A DNA stretch of 64,000 bases, taken from positions 29,052 through 93,051 of the forward strand of contig CAVIFY010000005.1 of assembly GCA_963642245.1 (NCBI GenBank), in the 5' to 3' direction. The stretch comes from CAG-217 sp963642245. GTDB taxonomy: Bacteria > Bacillota > Clostridia > Oscillospirales > Acutalibacteraceae. Below, piece by piece: positions 51,162 to 60,597 of this stretch (the first letter of the stretch is position 1; every line of letters starts with the position of its first letter). The translations under genes were made by a program, and so were the position numbers. A model generated the notes under the pieces. That model searched no databases, was not told the DNA's origin, and saw nothing but the letters and a program-made list of their open reading frames with translations.

Positions 51162-52568
51162 ATGGGCGGATATTTTGCCGCAGTATCCAAAGAGGATTGC
51201 GTATTTGATTTGTTTTTCGGGGTGGACTACCACTCCCACCTGGGCACACGCCGGGCGGGTATGGCGGTGTATGACCCGGAGAACGGCTTTGACAAGGCCA
51301 TACATAATATTGAAAACGCGCCGTTTCGTACCAAGTTCACCAAAGAGTCCCAGGAAATGCACGGCAATATGGGCATTGGTTGCATTTCTGATTTTGAGGC
51401 GCAGCCCATTCTGGTGCGCTCCCACCACGGCACCTTTGCCATTACCACGGTAGGCAAGATCAATAATGCAGACGCCATTGTGGACGAGATCATCGGCACC
51501 AACGCCCATTTCTTTGAAATGCGAAACGGCGAGATCAACCCCACGGAACTGGTGGCGGCGCTGATCGACCAGAAAGAGAATTTTGTAGAGGGCATTCGCT
51601 ACGCCCAGGATGTGATCGACGGCTCCATGAGTATGCTGCTGCTGACCCCAAAGGGGGTGTACGCTGCCCGGGACAAGCTGGGCCGCACACCCATTGTGCT
51701 GGGCCAAAAGTCGGACGGTTACTGCGCCAGCTTTGAGAGCTTTGCCTATCTGAATTTGGGCTACACAGACTACAATGAACTTGGCCCCGGCGAGATCGTG
51801 GTGCTGACCCCGGACGGTGTGCAGCAGCTGGTTGCACCGGGTAAGAAAATGAAAATTTGCACCTTCCTGTGGGTGTATTACGGTTATCCGTCCTCGTCCT
51901 ATCAAGGGATCAGCGTGGAGAAAATGCGCTACCACTGCGGCGAGCTGCTGGCCGGCCGTGACGACGCCAAGCCGGATATTGTGGCCGGTGTGCCGGACTC
52001 TGGTATTGCCCACGCCATCGGTTATGCCAACGCCTCCGGCATTCCGTTCTCTCGTCCCTTTGTAAAGTACACGCCCACCTGGCCCCGCTCCTTTATGCCG
52101 CCCAATCAGACCAAGCGCAACCTGATCGCCAAGATGAAGCTGATCCCGGTGCACGATCTGATCGAGGGTAAGAGCCTGCTACTTATTGACGACTCCATCG
52201 TGCGCGGCACCCAGCTGCGGGAGACCACGGAATTTTTGTACGCCAGCGGTGCGAAAGAAGTGCATATCCGCCCGGCGTGCCCGCCGCTGCTGTTTGGCTG
52301 TAAGTACCTGAACTTCTCCCGCTCCACCTCGGAGATGGAGCTGATCACCCGCCGTGTGATCCAGGAATTGGAGGGCGGCGATCCCACGGATGAAGTACTG
52401 GCAGAGTACGCCGACCCGGACAGCGAGAAGTACGCCGCTATGGTAGAGAAGATCGGCGAAAAGCTGCACTTTACCAGCCTGCGCTACCACCGACTGGACG
52501 ATATGATCGCCTCTGTGGGTATTCCGGCAGACCAGCTGTGCACCTACTGCTGGAACGGTAAAGAATAA
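51162..52568 (+). CDS. Amidophosphoribosyltransferase (PurF)-like protein lacking the catalytic Cys
   Basis: 468 residues from ATG 51162 (GTGGAGTT upstream). The N-terminal glutaminase-like half aligns by HSHLGTRRAGMAV with the HRGQESAGI region of PurF. The phosphoribosyltransferase half has the PRPP motif LLLIDDSIVRGTQL and VAGVPDSGIAHAIG. The N-terminus, MGGYFAAV, has no Cys next to the initiator Met, whereas PurF and other class II glutaminases use Cys1 as the nucleophile. It probably cannot use glutamine and may use ammonia or be regulatory. Not adjacent to any purine gene. Confidence 0.85.
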   Translation: MGGYFAAVSKEDCVFDLFFGVDYHSHLGTRRAGMAVYDPENGFDKAIHNIENAPFRTKFTKESQEMHGNMGIGCISDFEAQPILVRSHHGTFAITTVGKINNADAIVDEIIGTNAHFFEMRNGEINPTELVAALIDQKENFVEGIRYAQDVIDGSMSMLLLTPKGVYAARDKLGRTPIVLGQKSDGYCASFESFAYLNLGYTDYNELGPGEIVVLTPDGVQQLVAPGKKMKICTFLWVYYGYPSSSYQGISVEKMRYHCGELLAGRDDAKPDIVAGVPDSGIAHAIGYANASGIPFSRPFVKYTPTWPRSFMPPNQTKRNLIAKMKLIPVHDLIEGKSLLLIDDSIVRGTQLRETTEFLYASGAKEVHIRPACPPLLFGCKYLNFSRSTSEMELITRRVIQELEGGDPTDEVLAEYADPDSEKYAAMVEKIGEKLHFTSLRYHRLDDMIASVGIPADQLCTYCWNGKE

Positions 52569-52581
52569 ATAATAAAAAAAG

Positions 52582-52620
52582 AAAAAGAACAGTTACCCTT
52601 GCGGATAGCTGTTCTTTTTT
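52582..52620. terminator. Bidirectional terminator
   Basis: AAAGAACAG / CTGTTCTTT stem between converging genes with A-rich and T-rich sides. Confidence 0.8.
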
Positions 52621-52664
52621 GCTATTGAAATAGATGCTATTTATAGATTTATATCAATAACCGG

Positions 52665-52940
52665 TTACTCTGCCTTCATGTTCGCAAAGCACTCGCTGCA
52701 ATAGACCGGACGGTCTTCCCGCGGCTCAAAGGGAACCTTGCAGGCAGCGCCGCAGTTGGCGCAAACAGCATCGTGCATTTCGCGGGGACCGCGAGCGGCG
52801 GCTTTTCTTGCGCTACGGCAAGATTTGCAGCGCTGGGGCTCGTTGACAAATCCCTTTTCAGCATAGAACTCCTGTTCACCGGCTGTAAAGACGAATTCGT
52901 TCCCACAATCCTTGCAGACTAATGTTTTGTCTTCGTACAT
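52665..52940 (-). CDS. Double zinc-ribbon protein
   Basis: 91 residues. Two zinc ribbons: CKDCGNEF with CKSCRSARK, then CANCGAACKVPFEPREDRPVYCSEC, eight Cys in four CxxC pairs. Small zinc-ribbon proteins of this type are widespread in gut Clostridia; function unknown. Start ATG 52940 has AAGG upstream. It follows sigH by 26 bases on the same strand, so it is likely co-transcribed. Confidence 0.88.
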   Translation of the reverse strand: MYEDKTLVCKDCGNEFVFTAGEQEFYAEKGFVNEPQRCKSCRSARKAAARGPREMHDAVCANCGAACKVPFEPREDRPVYCSECFANMKAE

Positions 52941-52966
52941 TGGACCTTAACTACCTCTCATAAGAT

Positions 52967-53536
52967 TTATTCAAAAAGAAGCGTCAGCTTCTTACGAATA
53001 CGCTGTAATGCGTTGTCCACCGCCTTGGGGCTTTTGCCCAGTCGGGCGGCTATGTCTGCATAACGAAAACCGCCGATGTGCAGGCGCAGTACCTCATTCT
53101 CCATAGGGGACAGCTGCTCCTCCAGCGCCCGGCTCAGGCGTGCCACACTCTCCGCGGCCAAAAAATCGTCCTCCGCACTGACGGCTGTACCGGCGTGGTC
53201 CAAATAGTCCTCCAAGGGGACCATATTGTCTGCCGGAACATCTTTGCGGCGGCTGAATTTGCGCAGAGCGGTCTGTATTGCATTTTCAATACAAGTACCG
53301 GCAAAAGTGCGAAAAGCGGCGCCTCGCTCCGGTCGGTAGGCACGCAGGGCGGCCAGCAGACCGATCATGCCCTCCTGGACCAGATCGTCCTTCTCCAGCG
53401 GAGAGTGAATATACTTCATGGCGATCATCTCCACCGTAGGGCGCATGGCGTGGACCAGTGCGTTTATGGCTTCGCCGCTGCCGCTTTGGGCGGCGGGAAC
53501 CAGCGGTTCAATATCTGTTTTCTTCGTTGCTGACAT
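52967..53536 (-). CDS. sigH: RNA polymerase sigma-70 family factor, SigH-like
   Basis: 189 residues. Region 2 includes DDLVQEGMIGLLAALRAYRPERGAAFRTFAGTCIENAIQTALRK, and region 4 (about 135-185) LSPMENEVLRLHIGGFRYADIAARLGKSPKAVDNALQRIRKKL. The last phrase (KAVDNALQRIRKKL) is typical of Spo0H, which starts sporulation gene expression. It is shorter than Bacillus SigH by ~25 residues at the N-terminus. Own promoter TTGACT-17-TATAAT. Confidence 0.85.
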   Translation of the reverse strand: MSATKKTDIEPLVPAAQSGSGEAINALVHAMRPTVEMIAMKYIHSPLEKDDLVQEGMIGLLAALRAYRPERGAAFRTFAGTCIENAIQTALRKFSRRKDVPADNMVPLEDYLDHAGTAVSAEDDFLAAESVARLSRALEEQLSPMENEVLRLHIGGFRYADIAARLGKSPKAVDNALQRIRKKLTLLFE

Positions 53537-53557
53537 AATTTTCCTGCCTTATGATTG

Positions 53558-53586
53558 ATTATACAACGGTTATTGGTCACAGTCAA
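53558..53586 (-). promoter_or_regulatory. Promoter of sigH-like gene
   Basis: Minus strand TTGACT (53581-53586), 17-base spacer, TATAAT (53558-53563). Confidence 0.85.
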
Positions 53587-53673
53587 CAATTTTTCATTCT
53601 GCAAGGGAAAATTCTTATCTAACTTGGATAATAATAAGCAAAACGCTAAATGTGGTGATTATCTATATTGGGC

Positions 53674-54768
53674 TTATACATTGAAGCGGAACAGCACCAC
53701 ATCGCCGTCCTGCATCACATACTCTTTGCCCTCGCTGCGGACTAAGCCTTTCTCCTTGGCAGCCGTCATACCGCCACAGGCTACCAGATCGTCAAAGGAT
53801 ACCACCTCGGCGCGAATGAACCCCCGCTCAAAATCCGTATGGATCTTACCGGCGGCCTGGGGTGCCTTGGTGCCTTTTTTGATGGTCCAGGCGCGCACTT
53901 CCGGCTTGCCGGCGGTCAGGTAGGAGATCAGGCCCAAAAGGGAATAACTCTTCTTGATCAGACGATCCAGTCCGCTTTTTTCCAGTCCCATATCGCTCAG
54001 GAACATCGCCTTTTCGTCCTCGTCCAGCTGGGCGATCTCCGCCTCCATCTCTGCACAGATGGGCAGGGTCTCCGCACCCTCTGCGGCAGCGATCTCCTCC
54101 ACGGCCTTGTAGTAGGGATTGCTGTCGATCCCGGCGTTAAAATCGTCCTCGCCTATATTGCAGGCATAGATCACCGGCTTGATGGTCAGGAGAGATACCT
54201 CTTTCAGGTACTCCTGCTCGTCCTCGCTGATCTCCACACTGCGGGCGGTCTTGCCCTCTTCCATCTCTGCTGCCAGCCGCTCCAGGAACGCCACCTCCGG
54301 CGCCAGGGTCTTGTCGCCCTTCATAGCCTTTTTGCGGCTGTCGATCCGGCGGTTCAGAATATCCAGGTCGGAGAGGATCAGCTCCAGGTTGATGGTCTCA
54401 ATGTCCCGTGCCGGGTCCACAGAGCCGTCCACATGGGTAATGTCGTCATTCTCAAAGCAGCGCACCACATGGATAATGGCGTCCACCTCGCGGATATGGG
54501 ACAGGAATTTGTTGCCCAGGCCCTCGCCCTTGGACGCGCCCTTGACCAGCCCGGCAATGTCCACAAACTCAATGGTGGCCGGGGTGAATTTGTCCGGGTG
54601 GTACATCTCCGCCAGCTTGTCCAGTCGTTCGTCCGGCACGCTGACCATACCCACATTGGGCTCTATGGTGCAAAAGGGGTAGTTGGCGCTCTGGGCGCCT
54701 GCGTTTGTAATGGCGTTAAAAAGTGTGCTCTTGCCCACATTTGGCAAGCCTACGATACCAAGTTTCAT
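53674..54768 (-). CDS. ychF: Redox-regulated ATPase YchF (OLA1)
   Basis: 364 residues from ATG 54768, the exact family length. Motifs: Walker A GLPNVGKST, G3 DIAGLVKGASKGEGLGNKFLSHIRE and the NxxE (NIGEDDF) that gives ATP rather than GTP specificity. The C-terminal TGS domain includes LIKKSYSLLGLISYLTAGKPEVRAWTI. Binds ribosomes and affects stress responses. It is read toward sigH from the opposite side of the ilv promoter. Confidence 0.95.
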   Translation of the reverse strand: MKLGIVGLPNVGKSTLFNAITNAGAQSANYPFCTIEPNVGMVSVPDERLDKLAEMYHPDKFTPATIEFVDIAGLVKGASKGEGLGNKFLSHIREVDAIIHVVRCFENDDITHVDGSVDPARDIETINLELILSDLDILNRRIDSRKKAMKGDKTLAPEVAFLERLAAEMEEGKTARSVEISEDEQEYLKEVSLLTIKPVIYACNIGEDDFNAGIDSNPYYKAVEEIAAAEGAETLPICAEMEAEIAQLDEDEKAMFLSDMGLEKSGLDRLIKKSYSLLGLISYLTAGKPEVRAWTIKKGTKAPQAAGKIHTDFERGFIRAEVVSFDDLVACGGMTAAKEKGLVRSEGKEYVMQDGDVVLFRFNV

Positions 54769-54857
54769 TCTCTTAGCTCCAATGTTTGAATTACACGCTC
54801 TTTGGTGCGAATATAAGTATATACCAAGGCCGCTGTTTTTACAAGGATAAATTTTTC

Positions 54858-54886
54858 TTGACATAGTATCGCAAATATCCTAAAAT
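54858..54886 (+). promoter_or_regulatory. Promoter of ilvBN-leuCD operon
   Basis: TTGACA (54858-54863), 17-base spacer, TAAAAT (54881-54886). Leader only ~27 bases, so no T-box or leucine attenuator fits. Confidence 0.85.
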
Positions 54887-54920
54887 ATATATTAAATTTT
54901 TGTGACAGGAGAGGAATTCA

Positions 54921-56585
54921 ATGGAACTCAACGGCTCTCAGATCGTTCTTGAAGTGCTGAAAGAACAGGGCGTAGACACCGTCTTTGGCTACCCCGGCGG
55001 CACGATCCTGAATATTTTTGATGAACTTTACAAATACGGCGATACCTTTAAGCATATTTTGACCGCCCACGAGCAGGGCGCGTCCCACGCGGCGGACGGG
55101 TACGCCCGCGCCACCGGCAAGGTAGGCGTGTGCTTTGCCACCTCCGGCCCCGGTTCCACCAACCTGGTGACCGGTATTGCTACGGCGTATATGGACTCTG
55201 TGCCGGTGGTTGCCATTACCTGCAACTATGCCACCTCCGGCCTGGGGCGTGACAGCTTCCAGGAGGTAGACATTTGCGGCATTACCATGCCTATTACCAA
55301 GCACAACTTCCAGGTGAAGTCTGTGGAGGAACTGGCGCCTACGCTGCGCCGGGCATTCCGTATTGCCCAGACCGGGCGCAAAGGCCCTGTGCTGGTGGAT
55401 ATTCCCAAGGATATGACCTCCGCCACCTGCGCGTATGTGGCAGAGCCGAAAGTGGAGATCGAGCCGTTCAAAATGCCCAAGCAGTCCTGCGTGGACCGGG
55501 CGCTGGAATTGCTGAAAAATGCCAAGAAGCCGCTGATCTATGTAGGCGGCGGCGCTATCCTCTCCAATGTGGGGGAGGACCTGATCACCTTTGCCGAGAA
55601 GTTGGACGCCCCGGTGGTATCCTCTCTGATGGGCCTGGGTGCGTTCCCCTACGGCCACCCGCTGCATGTGGGGCTGATCGGTATGCACGGCCATTTTGAG
55701 GCCAACAAGGCCGCCCACGACTGCGATGTGCTTATTACCTGCGGCGCCCGTTTCTCCGACCGTGTGGCCGGTAACCGCAAGAAGTTTGCGCCCAATGCGG
55801 AGATCTTACATATTGACATTGACGCGGCGGAGATGGATAAAAACATTTTCTCCAACTACCACTTGCGCGGCGATCTGGCAGAGATCCTGCCTATGCTGAC
55901 CCGCAGTGTGGAGCAGATGGATCACAGCGACTGGAAAGCGGAGATCGAGGCCAGCCGCCATCCCTTTAAGCAGTTGCAGATCGGGGATTATGTGAACCCC
56001 CAGACCTTGATCGAAAAAATCGACGAAAAGACCCCGGACGACACCATTGTGGTGACCGATGTGGGCCAGCACCAGCTGTGGGCTGCCCAGTTCTATAAGT
56101 ACACCCGGCCCCGCACCCTGCTGACCTCCGGCGGCCTGGGCACCATGGGCTATTCCATGGGTGCTGCCTTTGGCGCGGCTATGGGCTGCCCGGACCAAAC
56201 GGTGGTGATGTTTGCCGGTGACGGCGGTTTCCACATGAACCTGTCCGAGCTGGCTACCATGGCGTCCTACAATATCCCGGTAAAGATGTTCATTATGAAC
56301 AACACCGTGCTGGGTATGGTGCGCCAGTGGCAAAAGCTGTTTTATGAAAATCGCTTTTCCGATACGGACCCCCACCGGGTAACGGATTTTGTGAAGGTGG
56401 CAGAGGCCTTTGGCGTAAAGGGTCTGCGGATCAGCACCAATGATGATATTGACGCCGTGCTGGCAGAAGCGCTGGCTTATCCCGGCCCGGTGCTGGTGGA
56501 CTGCCGCATTTCGCCGGACAGCAATGTGCTGCCGATGATCCCGCCCGGCGGCGCACACACGGATATTATTGAGCAGTTTAACTGA
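54921..56585 (+). CDS. ilvB: Acetolactate synthase large subunit
   Basis: 554 residues, ThDP-dependent. Visible motifs: FGYPGGTILNIFDEL, HEQGASHAADGYARATGKVGV, the ThDP Glu in AHEQGAS, and the ThDP/Mg motif GDGGFHMNLSEL with NNTVLGMVRQWQ. It condenses two pyruvates (or pyruvate and 2-oxobutyrate) in the first step of valine, leucine and isoleucine synthesis. Partner small subunit follows 15 bases later. Confidence 0.97.
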   Translation: MELNGSQIVLEVLKEQGVDTVFGYPGGTILNIFDELYKYGDTFKHILTAHEQGASHAADGYARATGKVGVCFATSGPGSTNLVTGIATAYMDSVPVVAITCNYATSGLGRDSFQEVDICGITMPITKHNFQVKSVEELAPTLRRAFRIAQTGRKGPVLVDIPKDMTSATCAYVAEPKVEIEPFKMPKQSCVDRALELLKNAKKPLIYVGGGAILSNVGEDLITFAEKLDAPVVSSLMGLGAFPYGHPLHVGLIGMHGHFEANKAAHDCDVLITCGARFSDRVAGNRKKFAPNAEILHIDIDAAEMDKNIFSNYHLRGDLAEILPMLTRSVEQMDHSDWKAEIEASRHPFKQLQIGDYVNPQTLIEKIDEKTPDDTIVVTDVGQHQLWAAQFYKYTRPRTLLTSGGLGTMGYSMGAAFGAAMGCPDQTVVMFAGDGGFHMNLSELATMASYNIPVKMFIMNNTVLGMVRQWQKLFYENRFSDTDPHRVTDFVKVAEAFGVKGLRISTNDDIDAVLAEALAYPGPVLVDCRISPDSNVLPMIPPGGAHTDIIEQFN

Positions 56586-56600
56586 TTGGAGGCAAGGAAG

Positions 56601-57110
56601 ATGAAAGAAAAATTGGTTTTATCTGTTCTTGTGGATAACGAGAGCGGCGTGCTGCAACGGGTTGCCAGCCTGTTCTCCCGCCGTGCATACAACATCTCCT
56701 CCCTGACGGTGAGCGAGACGGAGGACCCCAACTTTTCCCGTATGACCATTGAGACCAACACGGAGCCGGAGAACTTCCGCCAGATCAAGCGCCAGCTGTT
56801 GAAGCTGGAGATCGTGAAGAAAGTGTCCGAGCTGACCCCGGACAACTCCGTGTCCTCTGAGCTGCTGCTGGTAAAGGTGCACGCCCAGGGCATTCCGGAG
56901 AAGAACGCGCTGCTGGCATTCAACGCCGGTTACGGCGCTCGTGTGCTGGACATTTCTGCCGAGACGGTGACCCTGGAGTTCACCGGCGCAGGGGAAATGC
57001 TGGACGCCTTTATTCAGCGTCTGGAGCAGCGCTTTAGCATTGTAGAACTGGCGCGTACCGGCGTGACCTCGCTGGAGCGCGGCGCCGGTTCCTTTACGGA
57101 CGATATTTAA
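56601..57110 (+). CDS. ilvN: Acetolactate synthase small (regulatory) subunit
   Basis: 169 residues from ATG 56601 with AAGGAAG upstream. An N-terminal ACT domain (LVLSVLVDNESGVLQRVASLFSRRAYNISSLTVSETEDP) is followed by the C-terminal regulatory domain (GYGARVLDISAETVTLEFTG). It confers valine feedback inhibition on the large subunit. Confidence 0.96.
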   Translation: MKEKLVLSVLVDNESGVLQRVASLFSRRAYNISSLTVSETEDPNFSRMTIETNTEPENFRQIKRQLLKLEIVKKVSELTPDNSVSSELLLVKVHAQGIPEKNALLAFNAGYGARVLDISAETVTLEFTGAGEMLDAFIQRLEQRFSIVELARTGVTSLERGAGSFTDDI

Positions 57111-57124
57111 GGACGGTGACGATC

Positions 57125-58390
57125 ATGGGAATGACAATGACGCAAAAGATCCTGGCGGCTCACGCCGGTTTGGATCATGTGGTGGCCGGTCAGCTGATCG
57201 AGGCCAAGCTGGATATGGTGCTTGGCAACGATGTGACCTCTCCGGTCGCCATTAACGAGATGAATAAATTTGGCAAGGACGGCGTGTTTGACAAGACCCG
57301 CATTGCCCTTGTAATGGACCACTTTACCCCCAATAAGGACATTCAGTCCGCCCAGAACTGCAAGCAGGTGCGCACCTTTGCCCGCGCCCACGGCATTACC
57401 CATTACTTTGATGTGGGCAATATGGGTATTGAGCACGCACTGCTGCCGGAGCAGGGGATCGTGGCCTGCGGCGACTGCGTGATCGGCGCAGACAGTCACA
57501 CTTGTACCTACGGCGCACTGGGTGCGTTCTCCACCGGTGTAGGCTCTACGGATATGGCTGCCGGTATGGTTACCGGTAAGGCCTGGTTCAAGGTGCCCTC
57601 TGCCATTAAAGTGGAGATCACCGGCAAAAAAGCGCCCTTTATCAGCGGCAAGGATGTGGTGCTGCACCTGATCGGTGAGATCGGCGTGGACGGCGCCCTC
57701 TACCAGTCTTTGGAATTCACCGGCGACGGCATTGCAGAGCTGTCTATGGACGACCGGCTGTGTATCAGCAATATGGCCATCGAGTGCGGCGCCAAGAACG
57801 GCATTTTCCCGGTAGATGATGTGACCTTGCAGTATGTGAACGGCCGCGCAGAGCGGGAATATACCATTTATGAGGCGGACCCGGACGCGGAGTACACCCG
57901 CACCGTAAAAATTGATCTGAGCACCTTAAAGCCCACCGTGGCGTTCCCGCACCTGCCGGAGAACACCCACACCATTGATGAGGTGGACGGTGAGAAGATC
58001 GCCATTGACCAGGTAGTGATCGGCTCCTGCACCAACGGCAGAATGGAAGATATGCGCGCCGCAGCGGCGATCTTGAAGGGTCGCAAAGTGGCGCAAGATG
58101 TGCGTGTGATCGTGATCCCGGCCACCCAGCGCATTTATTTGCAGTGCATTGAGGAGGGTCTGACCCAGATCTTTATTGAGGCCGGCGCAGTGGTGTCTAC
58201 GCCCACCTGCGGCCCCTGCCTGGGCGGCCATATGGGTATTTTGGCTGCCGGTGAGCGGGCGGTTTCTACCTCAAACCGGAACTTTGTGGGCCGTATGGGT
58301 CACACGGAGTCTGAGATTTATTTGGCCTCTCCCGCCGTGGCGGCTGCCTCTGCGGTCAAGGGCTATATTGCCGACCCGGCAACGGTGTAA
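57125..58390 (+). CDS. leuC: 3-isopropylmalate dehydratase large subunit
   Basis: 421 residues from ATG 57125 (later in-frame ATGs at 57131 and 57137 are close). Motifs: MDHFTPNKDI, the DSHTCTYGALG segment, and 4Fe-4S ligands in VIGSCTNGRMEDMR and CGPCLGGH. Belongs to the LeuC type found in archaea and Clostridia (shorter than the 465-residue bacterial form). Isomerises 2-isopropylmalate to 3-isopropylmalate with LeuD. Confidence 0.96.
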   Translation: MGMTMTQKILAAHAGLDHVVAGQLIEAKLDMVLGNDVTSPVAINEMNKFGKDGVFDKTRIALVMDHFTPNKDIQSAQNCKQVRTFARAHGITHYFDVGNMGIEHALLPEQGIVACGDCVIGADSHTCTYGALGAFSTGVGSTDMAAGMVTGKAWFKVPSAIKVEITGKKAPFISGKDVVLHLIGEIGVDGALYQSLEFTGDGIAELSMDDRLCISNMAIECGAKNGIFPVDDVTLQYVNGRAEREYTIYEADPDAEYTRTVKIDLSTLKPTVAFPHLPENTHTIDEVDGEKIAIDQVVIGSCTNGRMEDMRAAAAILKGRKVAQDVRVIVIPATQRIYLQCIEEGLTQIFIEAGAVVSTPTCGPCLGGHMGILAAGERAVSTSNRNFVGRMGHTESEIYLASPAVAAASAVKGYIADPATV

Positions 58391-58402
58391 GGAGGTCACG
58401 GT

Positions 58403-58882
58403 ATGTTAGCAAAAGGTAAGGTACATAAGTTCGGCGACAATGTGGACACGGATGTGATCATCCCTGCCCGCTACCTGAACAAAAGTGACGAGGCCTGGCT
58501 GGCCTCCCATTGTATGGAAGATATTGACAAGGATTTTGTAAACAAGGTACAGCCCGGCGACATTATGGTGGCCAAGGCCAACTTTGGCTGCGGCTCCTCC
58601 CGTGAGCACGCGCCCATTGCCATTAAGGCCAGCGGTATCAGCTGTGTGATCGCCTCCACCTTTGCCCGCATTTTCTACCGCAACGCCATCAACATCGGTC
58701 TTGCGATCTTAGAGTGCGACCAGGCTGCCAACGAGATCAACGCAGGCGACGAAGTGCAGGTGGATTTTGACAGCGGCGTGATCACGGACCTGACCACCGG
58801 CAAGGTGTACCAGGCCCAGCCGTTCCCGCCGTTCATTCAGAATATTATTAAAAACGGCGGTTTGATGAAGTCCATTGGTTAA
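58403..58882 (+). CDS. leuD: 3-isopropylmalate dehydratase small subunit
   Basis: 159 residues, the usual LeuD size in Clostridia. Motifs: KFGDNVDTDVIIPARYL at the start, ANFGCGSSREHAPIAIKASG and IFYRNAINIGL. It lies 12 bases behind leuC with AAGGAGG, and completes the branched-chain operon. No leuA, leuB or ilvC is in the window. Confidence 0.97.
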   Translation: MLAKGKVHKFGDNVDTDVIIPARYLNKSDEAWLASHCMEDIDKDFVNKVQPGDIMVAKANFGCGSSREHAPIAIKASGISCVIASTFARIFYRNAINIGLAILECDQAANEINAGDEVQVDFDSGVITDLTTGKVYQAQPFPPFIQNIIKNGGLMKSIG

Positions 58883-58908
58883 TTCTTTTCAGCAAAGGGT
58901 TTTAAGTG

Positions 58909-59325
58909 ATGAAGCAGTTTGTTTTGAATGAAGAAAATTTAAGAAAAGGCTGGAGCGGCGCCTCGGAATACTGGTATTCCCGCAAGGATATGCAGGTGCG
59001 CAGTATGGCAGAGCTGGCAGAACTGGACCACCCGGAGGATACCGGCACCTCGGCGTATCTGCTTTCTCTGGGCTATATTCCGTACTTCTATGTGACGGAC
59101 GGCGAGGTCATGCGTGCCTTTGTTCAGTCCATGGGCAACGCCAAGATCAAGGCGGTGTTTGACCAGACCCCGGACGACGCGCTGGTGGAGACTTTTTGGA
59201 AGTATTTTAACGCCTACAAGGAGTTCTCCGAGAAGTTCGACGCGTTCCAGACCGAGTATGTGCGCAAAAAGGCGGCAGATTGGTGCTACGAAAACGGCAT
59301 TGACTACACCTTTGACGCGGAATAA
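58909..59325 (+). CDS. UPF0158-like small protein
   Basis: 138 residues from ATG 58909. The segment IPYFYVTDGEVMRAFVQSMG, followed by RKKAADWCYENGIDY at the end, resembles the UPF0158 layout, in which a WCxxxGI motif closes the domain. Function unknown. It lies 26 bases behind leuD and ends in a terminator, so it is the last gene of the operon. The accessory protein at 15877 has a weaker version of the same ending. Confidence 0.65.
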   Translation: MKQFVLNEENLRKGWSGASEYWYSRKDMQVRSMAELAELDHPEDTGTSAYLLSLGYIPYFYVTDGEVMRAFVQSMGNAKIKAVFDQTPDDALVETFWKYFNAYKEFSEKFDAFQTEYVRKKAADWCYENGIDYTFDAE

Positions 59326-59335
59326 GCAAATAAAA

Positions 59336-59370
59336 AAACGCCCGACAGTCCCCAAACTGCCGGGCGTTTT
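59336..59370. terminator. Bidirectional terminator
   Basis: CGCCCGACAGT / ACTGCCGGGCG stem, AAAAAAA on one side and TTTT on the other, between the leu operon and the converging CDF gene. Confidence 0.88.
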
Positions 59371-59380
59371 CTTGTAAAAA

Positions 59381-60547
59381 TCAAATATACGAGTGCTCCA
59401 TAGTGGCCACCACCCGCAGGTGCGGGTCTCGCTGCTCCACCGCCGCCTGTACTTCCTTTAGGATTTGGCTGCGGTGCTTTTTGTGCTCCTTGGGCACCAC
59501 AATGTCCATGATCAGGTTGATGTGGTCGCTGCACTGCACCAGCCGAAAATCGTGAAAGCGCAGCTGCGGGTCGTAGTTCCGGAGAATGTCCGCCATCAGA
59601 TCGCGGTATTTGTCCACGGTGGCGTCGTGGATCACAATGGGGTCCATGTGAATACAAATAACGATTTGCAGGTCCTTGCTGATTTGGTGCTCCACCTTGT
59701 CGATCGCATTGTGGATTTCCATAATATCCTGGTCGGAGGGCACTTCTGCGTGGGCGGAGGCAATGACCCGCCCCGGGCCGTAGTCGTGGATAATTAAGTC
59801 GTGGACCCCTACGATCAGCGGCTCTGCCAGCATACGGCGCTCGATCTCCTCCACCAGCTCTTTACTGGGCGCCTGGCCCAGCAGGGGACCCATAATGTCC
59901 TTTAAGGTGCCCACGCCCCCGGCAATGATAAACGCAGCCACCAGCAGACCCATAATGCCGTCTGCCCGGTCAAAGGCGGTAAAGGCAGACAGCAGCAGCG
60001 CCACGCCCGCTGCGCCGGTGGAAATGCAGTCGTTCAGGCTGTCCTGGCGCACGGCTTTCAGGTTCAGGTTGTTGCTCTCTTTATACAGCGCCTGATTAAA
60101 GTACGCCATCCACAGCTTGATCCCGATGGACAGCGCCAGCACCGCCAAAGTAACGGCACTGAACTGCACTGTTTGGGGGTGAATGATCTTCTCAATGCTG
60201 CTTTTGCCCAGTTCAAACCCCATCAGGAAGATGAAGAAATCCACGATCAGGGCGCTGATGTACTCCATTCTGCCGTGGCCGAAAGGGTGGTCGTTGTCCA
60301 CCGGCTTACCGGCGATCTTGGCACCGATCACGGTGACGATATTGGACGAGGCGTCGGACAGGTTATTGGCTGCGTCTGCGGTGATGGACACCGAGTGGCT
60401 CACCGTGCCGCAAATGAACTTGAGCACAGACAGCAGCAGGTTGCAGAGAATGCCCACAATGCCGCTGAGCACGCCGTAGCGCTGGCGATCTTTGGCACTT
60501 TGGTTCGCATTCTTTGGTATGAATTTATGGATCAAATACTTGGTCAT
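59381..60547 (-). CDS. Cation diffusion facilitator family transporter
   Basis: 388 residues with six membrane segments in the first ~215. Metal-site motifs: SITADAANNLSDASSNIV (TM2) and DNDHPFGHGRMEY, the usual CDF signature; an AFDRAD segment lies near TM5-TM6. A C-terminal cytoplasmic domain (about 225-388) follows, longer than the ~90 residues typical for CDF. It exports Zn, Mn, Fe or Co with proton exchange; the metal is not predictable. Confidence 0.93.
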   Translation of the reverse strand: MTKYLIHKFIPKNANQSAKDRQRYGVLSGIVGILCNLLLSVLKFICGTVSHSVSITADAANNLSDASSNIVTVIGAKIAGKPVDNDHPFGHGRMEYISALIVDFFIFLMGFELGKSSIEKIIHPQTVQFSAVTLAVLALSIGIKLWMAYFNQALYKESNNLNLKAVRQDSLNDCISTGAAGVALLLSAFTAFDRADGIMGLLVAAFIIAGGVGTLKDIMGPLLGQAPSKELVEEIERRMLAEPLIVGVHDLIIHDYGPGRVIASAHAEVPSDQDIMEIHNAIDKVEHQISKDLQIVICIHMDPIVIHDATVDKYRDLMADILRNYDPQLRFHDFRLVQCSDHINLIMDIVVPKEHKKHRSQILKEVQAAVEQRDPHLRVVATMEHSYI

Positions 60548-60597
60548 AGCCCTGGCCCTCTTTTTTGTAGTATTTTTAAGTTTATCACAATTACGAC

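Noticed and set aside
54841..54920. T-box or leucine attenuator before ilvB
   Set aside because: Leader from predicted transcription start to ATG is only ~27 bases, too short for either.
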